From JASJBU01 sp039714735 (lineage in GTDB: Bacteria > Pseudomonadota > Gammaproteobacteria > Chromatiales > Chromatiaceae), in NCBI GenBank assembly GCA_039714735.1, contig JBDLIT010000003.1, forward strand, positions 1 to 64,000: a stretch of 64,000 nucleotides of DNA, given 5' to 3'. The notes under the pieces are model-generated. The model was not told the origin of the DNA. It saw only the letters and a list, made by a program, of their open reading frames with translations, and ran no database searches. Below are positions 25,214 to 34,244 of the stretch, piece after piece. The translations under genes were made by a program, and so were the position numbers. Numbering within the stretch: position 1 is the stretch's first letter; every line of letters begins with the position of its first letter.

Positions 25214-26116
25214 TTAGTTACCGTTATTCAAGTGACGCATGGCCACCCTCAGACTGTTGCGAAGCAGATCGATCGCGTGGGCTACATGATCCACTTCATC
25301 TTTCGATTTATCAGGCTCGGTGTATTTTAGCTCAGTCTCCAGTTCACCTTCGGCAATGTTTGCCACCGACGCAGTGAGCGAGCGTAACCGTTTGATCAAG
25401 CTAAATTGAGTAAAAGCCAGATTCATAACAAATGCCAGCAGGATCAGACCAATGGTAAACGGGTTGACCAGGGCCGGGGCAATATCCAGGATCTTCAAAT
25501 CAGGAAGCTTGACACTGATAACTCCACGGACATCGCCTTCCTTGTAGCCAAAGGCCTTTTCTGCGCCATACTTTTCTATCACCTCTGCAGGTGCATCTTC
25601 AGGATCACCATGGCACTTAAGGCAGTTTTTCTTCACATAGATCGGCTGCACATAGCGGTAGCTTCCCGTTTCGAAACCCTCAATATATTTCTTCTCTTTA
25701 TCTCCTTGAAGCTTTTCCATAGCCACTGTTTCGAATTCGTCTGGTGCATTGGCTGGCTGCCGGTAATCATTACTGGTAACACGAAAAGTGGCGCGAATGG
25801 CAGACTTATTAGCTAATTCCGATAATTCACGCGTTGCTAGAGCGGGGTTTTTTCCAAAATAAAAATTTCCGTTCGAATCCGGCCGCTTGGCCAGAAAGTC
25901 ATGGAAGTCCTTGGACAGGTTATCCACCCAAACCATACCAGAACCCGCTACCCATGACCTGAAGGAGACCACTTGACTGGCCACCGCCTGTGCCTCATTC
26001 CGCAACACCTGGGCTTTGAAATAATAGAGACTCACTAAAATCGCTGCCATGATCAACACCGCAGTCAACACGAACACCAGCATGTATTTGACTTGTAGAC
26101 TTAATTTGGAAAACAT
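25214..26116 (-). CDS. Membrane heme-c sensor: Tll0287-like (DUF3365) domain + HAMP
   Basis: 300 residues. An N-terminal membrane helix (about 11-32), a periplasmic domain of about 180 residues with CLKCHG at 165-170 (one covalent c-type heme) typical of the Tll0287-like DUF3365 family, a second helix (about 222-242, NPFTIGLILLAFVMNLAFT), and a HAMP domain (about 243-297). There is no kinase, cyclase or methyl-accepting domain after HAMP, so output must be through a partner. AGGAGAT precedes the start closely. A diheme cytochrome gene lies upstream on the same strand, which suggests redox or gas sensing. Confidence 0.87.
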   Translation of the reverse strand: MFSKLSLQVKYMLVFVLTAVLIMAAILVSLYYFKAQVLRNEAQAVASQVVSFRSWVAGSGMVWVDNLSKDFHDFLAKRPDSNGNFYFGKNPALATRELSELANKSAIRATFRVTSNDYRQPANAPDEFETVAMEKLQGDKEKKYIEGFETGSYRYVQPIYVKKNCLKCHGDPEDAPAEVIEKYGAEKAFGYKEGDVRGVISVKLPDLKILDIAPALVNPFTIGLILLAFVMNLAFTQFSLIKRLRSLTASVANIAEGELETELKYTEPDKSKDEVDHVAHAIDLLRNSLRVAMRHLNNGN

Positions 26117-26409
26117 GGCTTATCTCCTTTAGGACCGTGGTTTTCTTTAACCTAGAAAAAGCTTTGGGGCAAATTTAACTTCCTTCGGGGCGCAGAGGAC
26201 GTTGCACAGTGCCGATTTGTATAGCAATAATTTGCAGTAGTGGCAGTCCTTCGAAAAGAAATTTTGCAAAATAAAGAGGTACATTACGGCGTTCTTTTGG
26301 CATGCAGCGTGCCTCACCATTTGGGTGAGCGACTAGTAGCAAAGTATTTCCTGTAAACACAGTGAAGAGGCTTCAACTCAGTAGCGGCCAACTACTCTTT
26401 TTTTTTAAT
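26117..26409. other. Intergenic region upstream of the heme sensor gene
   Basis: No gene seen. A hairpin CTCACC-atttg-GGTGAG occurs near 26314-26330, a tttttttttaattt run near 26396-26409, and ttaacctagaa at 26148-26158 resembles the tip of the 237-bp element, but is too short to call. Confidence 0.4.
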
Positions 26410-27054
26410 TTAAAGACCAGCGATATAGTTAGCCAGCGCTGTAATTTCTTGATCGGACATCCCTTTTACCACGGTACTCATTACGTGGCTGGTTCGCTTG
26501 CGATCACCGTTGCGTAAGCGCTTGATGGTAGTAGTCAGGTAGTCCGGCCGCTGTGCACGAATACTGGCATAATTGTTGTTGGCGCCCGTGGCGCCTTCCC
26601 CGTGGCAATGTATACAAAGTTCCGTGTACAGCTTCTTCCCCTGTTCATCCAAGCTGGTATCAACCGGCATGGTCACCAAACGTGGAAGCGTCGAATAATA
26701 AACAGCGATGGTTACCATGGTCTCATCATCCATTTTTTTTGCTATATCGTGCATCATTTTTGGATAGCGACCTGCATTCTGGAATACGATCAACTGCTCG
26801 ACGAAATAGCGTGGGTTCTGTCCGGCCAACGAAGGGATATCAGTATGGGTGCTATTTCCATCTTTCCCATGACACAAACCACAAACACGAGTTCGATCCT
26901 CAATATCGAATGGCGGATTGCTCAATATCTCTTCCGCACTACCCGCTCGCTCCTGATAACTCGTTACTATCTTGTTGGCCTGACTACGCTCATTGACTCC
27001 AGTGAATGCAATAGAGGGTATAAAACAGAGGATCAAAAAATATATTTTATTCAT
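26410..27054 (-). CDS. Periplasmic diheme cytochrome c (c4-like)
   Basis: 214 residues from ATG 27054, whose product starts MNKIYFLILCFIPSIAFTG, a signal peptide; the open frame extends further upstream but lacks secretion features. Two heme-binding motifs are present: CGLCHGKDGNS, followed by PSLAGQNPRYFVEQL, and CIHCHGEGATG, followed by RPDYLTTTIKRLRNG. Distal Met ligands are available in KMMHDIAKKM and SHVMSTVVKGMS. This two-domain layout is that of cytochrome c4, an electron donor to terminal oxidases or denitrification enzymes. It may be co-regulated with the heme-c sensor 290 bases downstream. Confidence 0.88.
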   Translation of the reverse strand: MNKIYFLILCFIPSIAFTGVNERSQANKIVTSYQERAGSAEEILSNPPFDIEDRTRVCGLCHGKDGNSTHTDIPSLAGQNPRYFVEQLIVFQNAGRYPKMMHDIAKKMDDETMVTIAVYYSTLPRLVTMPVDTSLDEQGKKLYTELCIHCHGEGATGANNNYASIRAQRPDYLTTTIKRLRNGDRKRTSHVMSTVVKGMSDQEITALANYIAGL

Positions 27055-27379
27055 TAGGATTCCCTGTCCTGCTGAAATGAATTTTCTTACTATTGGATGA
27101 GTTCCACACAGATCACACCGCAAGTACTCGCTGCATTGAACATCAAGTTCAACACAACTTACATTAGAAGCTGAATCACACCTTGACTAGCTTTGAGAAA
27201 CTGGGGCAAAAATCAGCAGAAAGAAAATGATATGAGCGTCACAGAATTGAATAAAAGACAGGAAGTTAAGTATTGAAATTAAAGGTGTCCTGAGATGGAC
27301 TTTGGATGATGACTAGGCCCTACAGATCAAAGAAATACTATTTGCAATCTGCAATTCTCAACTCTACCCAAATTTAAAA
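27055..27379. other. Intergenic region, nothing recognised
   Basis: About 325 AT-rich bases between the unknown 27380 gene (ending at 27380 on the minus strand) and the cytochrome start. I see no gene, RNA, repeat or clear promoter hexamers beyond what any AT-rich stretch offers. Confidence 0.5.
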
Positions 27380-28054
27380 TCAGGAAGTCTCAAGCGCTTC
27401 GAGCAGAGTATGCAGGTTAACCAGTCGTTGATGCGCCTCCTCTAGATCCTTCTCATCGAAAATTTGTATAAAGTCATCACCCTGCTCACAGAGCGCCTTC
27501 AGTTGGGTGGGGTCAAACAGAGTCACTGCGGCCTCAAACTCCTCTTGCTGAGCAGTCAACAGGCTGGGCAGTAACTCTTTCTCCTTGATGAGTGATTCCG
27601 GATCCAGAAGATCGGCCACCAGATGGTATTCCAGCAATTCATAGTGGGTCTTACGCGCCTCCCCCTCATGTTCCAGCTCCTGGTGGGCGAGGCTATCATT
27701 ACCAGCACCCTTCCAGACCGCCTGCATGACCACTGATACCAGTTTCTTGATGGCTTCCTTGTTGGGAGTCTGGTCATCCGCCAGCCGACAGGCGGTTTCA
27801 TAGGATTTATCAAGCCGCTCCTTGAGTTCCAGGATCACATCACTCTGTTCATGAGGACCTAAGGCAACCGCCTCACCGACCAATTTGCGTAGGTCACCGA
27901 TATAGGCCACCAACTCTTCATGGTCCAGACGTTGGGCCTCATTCAACTGATCTGATGTCAGTGTGCGCTCACTTTCCGGAAACAGCTCGTTGTTATGCTT
28001 ACGCACCAGGTGCCGTTCATGACGTCCCGGCATTTCACTAAACAGCAGTCGCAT
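27380..28054 (-). CDS. Unknown helical cytosolic protein
   Basis: 224 residues, acidic, rich in Glu, Leu and Lys, with no signal or membrane segment and almost entirely helical by composition (LIEKEKELLPSLL-like segments, ELLEYHLVADLLDPESLIKE). GAGAGAT precedes the ATG. I do not recognise a family. It follows the 3-hydroxyisobutyrate-dehydrogenase-like gene region on the same strand in order hemE-(28096)-(27380), with only 41 bases to the 28096 stop, so it is probably in that operon. A scaffold or adaptor role is possible but is a guess. Confidence 0.65.
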   Translation of the reverse strand: MRLLFSEMPGRHERHLVRKHNNELFPESERTLTSDQLNEAQRLDHEELVAYIGDLRKLVGEAVALGPHEQSDVILELKERLDKSYETACRLADDQTPNKEAIKKLVSVVMQAVWKGAGNDSLAHQELEHEGEARKTHYELLEYHLVADLLDPESLIKEKELLPSLLTAQQEEFEAAVTLFDPTQLKALCEQGDDFIQIFDEKDLEEAHQRLVNLHTLLEALETS

Positions 28055-28095
28055 GGATCTCTCTCAAATTCTATCTATTTACCCAGGATATTAAC

Positions 28096-28983
28096 CTAAC
28101 AACCCTCATCCACACCCATGTCAAATCCAGGATTTATCGCCTCGTAGAGTGAGGAGTAGTCCTCTTCACAGTAGCCGGCATCACAACCCTTTTTGAAGAC
28201 AGCCAACATGCTCTGTGTGATCGAGGGTTCCATTCCATTCTTTTCCGCCGCCCGTTGATACAGGGCCACATCCTTGATCAGGTGTTTCAAAGGGAAATTC
28301 GGGTTAGCGTAATTGTGCTCGAGCATCTTGCCCAGTTTCTTATCGAAGGTGGGCGCATAGAGTGCACTCTCCCTCAGTAGACCCATGAACTGCTCTACAT
28401 CGACCCCTTCAGCTTTAATCAAACCAAGGCTGAGAGAAAATCCTGCGGTCAGGGAGGCAATCAGCTGGTTCATTGCCAACTTCATAGCGGCGCCCTGTCC
28501 TACCGTGCCCACATGTTCCACATCCTTACCGAGACAGCGCAATACCAACAGGCAGCGCTGATAGATTGTATCCGGTCCAGCTGCCATCACAATCAGACTG
28601 CCGTTTTTCACCTCGGGTATGCTGCCGAGCACAGGGGCCTCTAAATATTCTCCACCCGCATCCATCACTCGACGACTGATCTCCCGGCTCTCGTCCGGGG
28701 AGATCGTACCCATCTGGATGAGCTGTTTACCGTTCAGTTGGTTCTCATTCAACTGACTGAATAAAACCGCATCAATGGATTGTGCATCACTCAGGGTCAG
28801 AATGACGATCTCTGCATGTTCGATCACCGCAGACAATTCAGGCTCTACCCTCAGATCCTGCATACGGGCTGATTCAAGCCGCGCTTCATTCCGGTTCCAA
28901 CCCAGCACATCGTGGCCACAGTGCTGCAGGCGAAGCGCAACTGGCAAACCCATCAATCCCAATCCTATCACGCTGATTTTCAT
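28096..28983 (-). CDS. NAD(P)-dependent beta-hydroxyacid dehydrogenase (3-hydroxyisobutyrate dehydrogenase family)
   Basis: 295 residues. The N-terminal Rossmann fold shows ISVIGLGLMGLPVALRL; the substrate-binding segment EAPVLGSIPEVKNGSL corresponds to the family's APVSG.. motif; the catalytic Lys is in GQGAAMKLAMNQL; the C-terminal all-helical domain contains PLKHLIKDVALYQRAAEKNG, the usual family end block. Members reduce small aldehyde-acids such as succinic or glyoxylic semialdehydes, or act as GLYR1-type reductases. The exact substrate is not clear. It is 50 bases downstream of hemE. Confidence 0.9.
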   Translation of the reverse strand: MKISVIGLGLMGLPVALRLQHCGHDVLGWNRNEARLESARMQDLRVEPELSAVIEHAEIVILTLSDAQSIDAVLFSQLNENQLNGKQLIQMGTISPDESREISRRVMDAGGEYLEAPVLGSIPEVKNGSLIVMAAGPDTIYQRCLLVLRCLGKDVEHVGTVGQGAAMKLAMNQLIASLTAGFSLSLGLIKAEGVDVEQFMGLLRESALYAPTFDKKLGKMLEHNYANPNFPLKHLIKDVALYQRAAEKNGMEPSITQSMLAVFKKGCDAGYCEEDYSSLYEAINPGFDMGVDEGC

Positions 28984-29033
28984 GGCTGATCCAATAGATT
29001 ATAAGAACAAAGGCTTAATATGAAAGTAAATAC

Positions 29034-30101
29034 TTACTTACCATGGTGCTGCCGACTCAACTCATGCACGGCTTCAATAAATACTCCCGCATGTTCTGGG
29101 TCGATTTCAGGGTGAATACCGTGACCGAGATTGAAGACATGTCCACTGCCACTGCCAAAGCTTTCCAATACCAGGCCGACCTCTTCACGAATCCTTTCCG
29201 GTGATGCATAGAGGGTGCAGGGGTCCAGGTTACCTTGCAGGGCCACCCGGTCGCCAACCCGCCGGCGCGCGTCTGCCAGACTCAGGGTCCAGTCGATGCC
29301 CAACGCATCACAACCTGTGTCCGCCATCTTCTCCAACCAGAAACCACCCCCTTTGGTGAACAGAATCACCGGCACCCGGCGGCCATCCGATTCACGGACC
29401 AGACCCTTGACGATCCGCTCCATGTAAGCAAGAGAAAAGGCTTCATAGGCCTGCGGAGTCAGCACCCCACCCCAGGTATCGAAGATCATCACCGCCTGAG
29501 CCCCGGCGGCGATCTGCGCATTCAAGTAGGCGGTGACCGAGTCGGCCACCTTGCTCAACAAGACATGCATCAAGTCAGGGCGATCAAACATCATACCCTT
29601 CACCTTGGAAAAATTCTTGGTGCCGCCACCCTCGACCATATAGGTCGCCAGGGTCCAGGGGCTGCCGCTGAAACCGATCAGCGGCACCCGGCCTTCCAGC
29701 TCCCGGCGGATGGTGCGCACCGCATCCATCACATAGCCAAGATCATCTTCCATATCCGGCAGACCCAGGGCATTGACCGCAGCCTCATCCTGTACCGGCC
29801 GTTCAAACCTGGGGCCTTCCCCTTCGGTGAAATAGAGTCCCAGACCCATGGCGTCCGGTACGGTCAGAATATCCGAGAATAGAATCGCGGCGTCCAGTGG
29901 ATAACGATCGAGGGGCTGGATCGTCACCTCGCAAGCCAGCTCCGAATTGCGGCAGAGATCCATAAAACTGCCCGCCTTGGCGCGGGTGGCCCGGTATTCA
30001 GGTAAATAGCGGCCCGCCTGGCGCATCATCCAGACAGGGGTGACATCAACGGGCTCGCGTAACAACGCCTTTAAAAAACGATCATTTTTCAATGGTGACA
30101 C
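29034..30101 (-). CDS. hemE: Uroporphyrinogen decarboxylase
   Basis: 355 residues. It removes the four acetate carboxyls of uroporphyrinogen III to form coproporphyrinogen III in the heme pathway, without a cofactor. Conserved blocks: PVWMMRQAGRYLPEYRATR (binding Arg residues), LDAAILFSDILTVPDAMGL (catalytic Asp), GFSGSPWTLATYMVEGGGTK, IFDTWGGVL and FNLGHGIHPEIDPEHAGVFI. Length is normal. Divergent from nfi with 132 bases between; followed by the dehydrogenase at 28983. Confidence 0.97.
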   Translation of the reverse strand: MSPLKNDRFLKALLREPVDVTPVWMMRQAGRYLPEYRATRAKAGSFMDLCRNSELACEVTIQPLDRYPLDAAILFSDILTVPDAMGLGLYFTEGEGPRFERPVQDEAAVNALGLPDMEDDLGYVMDAVRTIRRELEGRVPLIGFSGSPWTLATYMVEGGGTKNFSKVKGMMFDRPDLMHVLLSKVADSVTAYLNAQIAAGAQAVMIFDTWGGVLTPQAYEAFSLAYMERIVKGLVRESDGRRVPVILFTKGGGFWLEKMADTGCDALGIDWTLSLADARRRVGDRVALQGNLDPCTLYASPERIREEVGLVLESFGSGSGHVFNLGHGIHPEIDPEHAGVFIEAVHELSRQHHGK

Positions 30102-30233
30102 GGAAGATTCCTTTGGTATTCAGAGTTGTTATGGATAATGGTCGGGAATTGTACACAGAAACTGCCTGACCTGCCTCACACCCCCATGAGCGGGAAGGTG
30201 TCAACCTAAAGAGAACGTGGCTAACACAGTATT

Positions 30234-30893
30234 ATGCCGACAAGACAGGAACACTCCTGGGACCTTACTCCCGCTGAAGCACGGGCCCTGCAGCTTGATC
30301 TGCAAAGTAAAGTCGTCACTAGGGACCGGTTTAATAAACCTCAAACTGTAGCCGGCGTGGACGTGGGTTTCGAAGCACAGGGAACCATCACCCGGGCGGC
30401 AGTGGTGGTGTTGAGTTTTCCGGAGCTGATCCCGCTGGATCAGGCGGTTAGCAGGCAACCCACCCGTTTCCCGTATGTGCCGGGACTGCTCTCATTCCGA
30501 GAGATCCCTGCGATCCTGGAGGCCATGCAAATGTTACGGCAACCACCCGATATGCTGTTGTGTGACGGCCAGGGTCTGGCGCATCCACGCCGCTTCGGTC
30601 TGGCCTGTCATCTGGGCCTGCTGACGGATATCCCCTCGATTGGCGTGGCGAAGAGCCGTCTTATCGGCACGCATGGCGATCTCTCGGAGATCAAAGGTTC
30701 TTGGGTTCCTTTAATGGACAAGGAGGAAATTATCGGCGCCGTGCTGCGCACCCGGAGCCGGGTCAACCCTGTCTATATTTCAGTCGGTCACAGGATCAGC
30801 CTGGAGAGCGCCATCCAATATGTTCTGGCCTGTACCACTCGCTTCAAGCTACCCGAAACCACCCGGGCGGCGCACAATCTGGCTTCCAACTGA
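30234..30893 (+). CDS. nfi: Endonuclease V (deoxyinosine endonuclease)
   Basis: 219 residues. It nicks DNA one base 3' of deoxyinosine and other deaminated bases to start repair. The metal-binding and catalytic residues are in GVDVGFE (Asp), LSFREIPAI (Glu), LLCDGQGLAHPRRFGLACHLG (Asp) and GVAKSRLIG (Lys), all in the order of E. coli Nfi. FPYVPGLLS is the strand-separating wedge (PYIP-type). It overlaps nothing and ends eight bases from the convergent 30902 gene. hemE and nfi are also neighbours in E. coli. Confidence 0.96.
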   Translation: MPTRQEHSWDLTPAEARALQLDLQSKVVTRDRFNKPQTVAGVDVGFEAQGTITRAAVVVLSFPELIPLDQAVSRQPTRFPYVPGLLSFREIPAILEAMQMLRQPPDMLLCDGQGLAHPRRFGLACHLGLLTDIPSIGVAKSRLIGTHGDLSEIKGSWVPLMDKEEIIGAVLRTRSRVNPVYISVGHRISLESAIQYVLACTTRFKLPETTRAAHNLASN

Positions 30894-30901
30894 ATGATTT
30901 G

Positions 30902-31297
30902 CTAGTCACGCAGGTGCTCGATGTAGTGTGGGCGATCCTCCATTTCCAGTTCGACACCGGTCGCCACCACTTTGAGTGATTCGGGCTGATCCTTAATTTT
31001 CAAATCACAGTGGGCATGCCCTTTACTTTTCAATGGCAAAGGAAGCATGTCTCGGTAGGTATAGATGTTTTCACCCACATCACCCCCATCACAGATACAG
31101 GGACACCCGGGAATATCACCCTCAATCTCTGGATCTTCGAAAACCAGGGCTCCGGCTTGCCACCAACGGGTTCGCTCGTCTGAATCGCTTATGGTTTTTA
31201 TGATGATCGCTCTGGAGAAATTGACTGAGAGCTTACCTTCAGTCAGGGTAATCGAATCTATTTCACTACCTGGAAGTTCAATCGTGGTGGAATCCAT
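30902..31297 (-). CDS. Unknown protein with Cys/His cluster (CPCIC...HAHC)
   Basis: 131 residues, no signal or membrane segment, mainly beta by composition (IDSITLTEGKLSVNFSRAII). It carries GCPCIC at residues 64-69 and HAHC at 94-97, so three closely spaced cysteines plus His/Cys residues could bind a metal or form disulfides. I do not know the family. It is convergent with nfi, eight bases away, and read toward it. The start at 31297 has no striking ribosome site (agaaataaacaATG). Real coding is supported by frame length and biased codon use compared with the antisense frame. Confidence 0.6.
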   Translation of the reverse strand: MDSTTIELPGSEIDSITLTEGKLSVNFSRAIIIKTISDSDERTRWWQAGALVFEDPEIEGDIPGCPCICDGGDVGENIYTYRDMLPLPLKSKGHAHCDLKIKDQPESLKVVATGVELEMEDRPHYIEHLRD

Positions 31298-31407
31298 TGT
31301 TTATTTCTACCTTCAACATTTGTATAGCAAAACCTGGGCGTAGATCATAACGCCGGGGGTCTTGAAACCGAAGATTTCATACCCCGGATTTTATAGGGAT
31401 CACATCT

Positions 31408-31435
31408 TTAACCTAAAACCGGTAGTTGGGCTGGA
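31408..31435. repeat. Degenerate solo end of the 237-bp element with adjoining REP-like hairpin
   Basis: tttaacctaaaaccggtagt and the following tgggctgg resemble the tip of the 237-bp element (ttaacctagaatctgcagtt). Directly behind it, gtagggtgcatcaacgaggt and gcaacgcaacaatgg form an unrelated REP-like inverted motif (31437-31475). This is the region between the 30902 gene and ntrC. Confidence 0.45.
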
Positions 31436-31531
31436 TGTAGGGTGCATCAACGAGGTTGCAACGCAACAATGGCGGCATAGGCGCCCCCTATGGGAGAGCC
31501 CGCAGGAAGCGATCAATTGCCGTTTCCAGGA

Positions 31532-32941
31532 TTAAACCTCGCTGTGCAGACCCAGTTCCTTGATCTTCCTGGTCAGGGTATTGCGCCCCCATCCCAGCAG
31601 GCGCGCGGCATCCTGACGCCGGCCAGCCGTGTGCTCCAGGGCTACTTCGATCATGATCGTCTCAAACTCCGGTTCGGCCTCACTCAGCAGGCCTTCTGCT
31701 CCATCCTGCAATCTTCTCCTGCCCCAATTCCGTAACAGCTGACGCCAATCTCCCTCGATCTGCTGCTCTCTCTCCTCTTCCCTCAATTCCTCAGGCAGAT
31801 CATCGATGTGGATCTCCTGACCCGAAGCCATCACTGTCAGCCAGCGTGCGGTATTTTCCAACTGCCTGACATTTCCCGGCCAGTTCAATTGCTTGAGAAA
31901 ATTCTGGGTTTCCGGCAACAATATCTTCGGCTCCACGGACAACTCTTCTGCGGCATTGCCTAAAAAATGCTGTATCAGTAAGGGAATATCTTCACGCCGT
32001 TCAGACAATGAGGGTAGTTGAATGCGGATTACATTCAGTCGATGGAACAGATCCTCCCTAAAATCACCCCGCTTCACCAGAACGGCGAGGTTCTGGTGAG
32101 TTGCAGCAATGATGCGAACATCAACCTTGACCGGTTCATGGCCTCCAACCCGGTAAAATTCTCCATCGGCCAGCACCCTCAACAGACGGGTCTGGAGCTC
32201 CGCGGGCATATCACCGATCTCATCGAGAAACAGGGTTCCACCATTGGCTTGTTCAAACCGGCCCTCACGCCGGGTTTGAGCACCGGTAAACGCTCCCCTC
32301 TCATGACCAAAAAGCTCACTTTCCATAAGATCCTTGGGGATGGCCGCCATATTCAGGGCGATAAACGGCGCGGATGTCCGGGGGCTGTGCCGATGCAGCG
32401 CATGGGCCACCAACTCCTTCCCGGTGCCGGACTCACCATTGATCAGGACCGTGATATTGGAACGGGCAAGCCGTCCAATGGCGCGGAATACCTCCTGCAT
32501 GGCCGGAGCTTCACCAATGATCTCGGGACTCTTGATGGACTCCGCAACCGTGTCACTGGTTTTTTGTGGGGGCGTCAACCGACAGGCCCTGCGGATCTGA
32601 TCTACCGCCTCATCCACATCAAAGGGTTTGGGTAGATACTCAAAGGCGCCACCGTGATAGGCGGATACCGCACTTTCCAGATCAGAGTGCGCGGTCATTA
32701 TGATCACCGGTAAATCCGGGAATCGTGCATTGATAAGATTCAGCAGCTCCAGTCCATCCATACCCGGCATACGGATATCGGATACCACTACGTCCGGCTG
32801 TTGCCGATCCAAGGCTTTGATTACTTTTTCGGCGCTTTCGAAGGAGGTAACATCCATCTCCGCTTTCTGTAAGGTCTTTTCCAGAACCCAACGAATCGAA
32901 CGATCATCATCGATCACCCAGACCCGGCACGATTTATCCAT
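31532..32941 (-). CDS. glnG: Nitrogen regulation response regulator NtrC
   Basis: 469 residues. A receiver domain (1-120; phospho-acceptor Asp55 in VVVSDIRMPGMDG), a sigma-54 AAA+ domain (about 140-370; Walker A GESGTGKE, the sigma-54 contact loop GAFTGA in ELFGHERGAFTGA, LFLDEIGDMP), and a Fis-type helix-turn-helix at the C-end (GRRQDAARLLGWGRNTLTRKIKEL). When phosphorylated by NtrB under nitrogen limitation it activates sigma-54 promoters such as glnA. It overlaps ntrB by eight bases, so the pair is coupled. Matching binding sites are seen near glnA and ntrB. Confidence 0.97.
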   Translation of the reverse strand: MDKSCRVWVIDDDRSIRWVLEKTLQKAEMDVTSFESAEKVIKALDRQQPDVVVSDIRMPGMDGLELLNLINARFPDLPVIIMTAHSDLESAVSAYHGGAFEYLPKPFDVDEAVDQIRRACRLTPPQKTSDTVAESIKSPEIIGEAPAMQEVFRAIGRLARSNITVLINGESGTGKELVAHALHRHSPRTSAPFIALNMAAIPKDLMESELFGHERGAFTGAQTRREGRFEQANGGTLFLDEIGDMPAELQTRLLRVLADGEFYRVGGHEPVKVDVRIIAATHQNLAVLVKRGDFREDLFHRLNVIRIQLPSLSERREDIPLLIQHFLGNAAEELSVEPKILLPETQNFLKQLNWPGNVRQLENTARWLTVMASGQEIHIDDLPEELREEEREQQIEGDWRQLLRNWGRRRLQDGAEGLLSEAEPEFETIMIEVALEHTAGRRQDAARLLGWGRNTLTRKIKELGLHSEV

Positions 32942-34013
32942 CTGTTTGCTCCAAGGGAAGTAGTACTCTGAAAACTGTATTGCCGGGCTTACTGGTGAAT
33001 TCGATGAGACCCTGGTGCCGGTTGATCAGGGCTTGGGATATTGAGAGCCCCAGACCCATCCCATCACTGCTGCCGGAGACCATGGGAAAGAAGATCCTGT
33101 CCTGAAGTTCATCTGGAATACCGGGGCCGTTGTCTGACAACTCAACCGATATCACGAGCTTATGGCGCTGGGAGCCAATCGTGAACTGGCGCAGGATTCT
33201 CGTGCGTATCCCTATCGTTCCATCCTTTCCCGCTGCCCTGACTCCATTCCGGAGAATATTCAGAAACGCCTGAATCAGCTGGTCGAAATCCCCGTACATC
33301 AGCGGGATACTGGGATCATAGTCTTTACTAATTTCCAGACCACCACCCACTTCAACTTTAACCAGGTTACAGATGCGCTCAAGAACCTGATGAATGTTGA
33401 CCTCCTCACTCTTGGGTAGCTGATTCGGGCCCAACATGGTATCGACCAGTTTTTGCAGGCGGTCGGCCTCCTGAATGATAATCTGGGTATATTCCTTCAG
33501 ATCATCTTCAAGCAGTTCCCGCTCCAACAACTGGGCCGCGCCGCGGAGACCTCCCAACGGATTCTTTATTTCATGGGCAAGTCCCCGCACCAGCGCACGG
33601 GAGGCTTGGTTACGCGATAGCAACAACTCTTCTCGAGAGATTCTTAACTGCCGATCCACCTGCTGAATTTCCATGAGAAACTCAATTATCCGCCCCTCCT
33701 CCCGGATAGGAGAAACCGTGCAATCCACGGTCAGCTCTCTACCATCGATAAGAGTGATGTGGTGTTCGCGCTCGGTAAAAGGCTGGCCTGACTCAAGAGA
33801 CCGTTTGAGAATTGACTCAATCTCAGTCGTGGAACAGAAAATGATCTGTTTGACATGCTCGCCGAGGATCTTTCTCGCACTTAAGGCGAGAAGCATTTCA
33901 CCGGCTGAATTGATATAGCGCAGGATTAGATATCGGTCAAAGAGTAGCGTCGCTGAACTGAGGTTGTCCAGTACCCGCGATTCCAGACTATTTGACAGTT
34001 TCTGATTAAGCAT
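32934..34013 (-). CDS. glnL: Nitrogen regulation histidine kinase NtrB
   Basis: 359 residues from ATG 34013; the frame is open to a TTG at 34061 but that stretch lacks family similarity. A PAS sensor (about 10-115; DRYLILRYINSAGEMLL), the phospho-acceptor box RGLAHEIKNPLGGLRGAAQLL, and an HATPase domain (DNGPGIP, SDGMGLGLSISQALINRHQG). Cytosolic, no membrane segment. In known systems PII protein switches it between kinase and phosphatase toward NtrC. It is followed by ntrC with an eight-base overlap, and a putative NtrC box lies about 190 bases upstream. Confidence 0.96.
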   Translation of the reverse strand: MLNQKLSNSLESRVLDNLSSATLLFDRYLILRYINSAGEMLLALSARKILGEHVKQIIFCSTTEIESILKRSLESGQPFTEREHHITLIDGRELTVDCTVSPIREEGRIIEFLMEIQQVDRQLRISREELLLSRNQASRALVRGLAHEIKNPLGGLRGAAQLLERELLEDDLKEYTQIIIQEADRLQKLVDTMLGPNQLPKSEEVNIHQVLERICNLVKVEVGGGLEISKDYDPSIPLMYGDFDQLIQAFLNILRNGVRAAGKDGTIGIRTRILRQFTIGSQRHKLVISVELSDNGPGIPDELQDRIFFPMVSGSSDGMGLGLSISQALINRHQGLIEFTSKPGNTVFRVLLPLEQTDG

Positions 34014-34198
34014 GGCCTTATCTAAAGCAAGAAACAAACCAAAACATTCAAGTGGACACAAGATTCTCTCCCGACCACTAAATCAATTGCTAATCATCAA
34101 AATTAGGTTGAAAACAATAAAATTAATTCATTTTCACCAGCATCTTGAAATCTGGATCAAATAATTAATTCGATCGACGTTGGATAGAGGAATATATC

Positions 34199-34213
34199 GC
34201 ACCAATATAGTGC
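34199..34213. promoter_or_regulatory. NtrC-type binding box upstream of ntrB
   Basis: GCAC-caatata-GTGC fits the NtrC half-site rule (GCAC-N7-GTGC) and is nearly the same as box 1 near glnA (GCAC-cattata-GTGC). It lies between the DUF4124 gene and ntrB. No clear sigma-54 promoter is seen between it and ntrB, so it may be a negative autoregulation site. Confidence 0.6.
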
Positions 34214-34244
34214 GTGGCCAGAAGGTTCGAGGGAGTGACGAGTC

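Noticed and set aside
26148..26158. Another solo end of the 237-bp element
   Set aside because: Only ttaacctagaa matches; the following bases differ, so chance cannot be excluded.
29235..29882. 215-codon plus-strand frame opposite hemE
   Set aside because: Antisense shadow of hemE with no recognisable domain.
32018..32635. 205-codon plus-strand frame opposite ntrC
   Set aside because: Antisense shadow; the AAA+ motifs of NtrC are read from the other strand.
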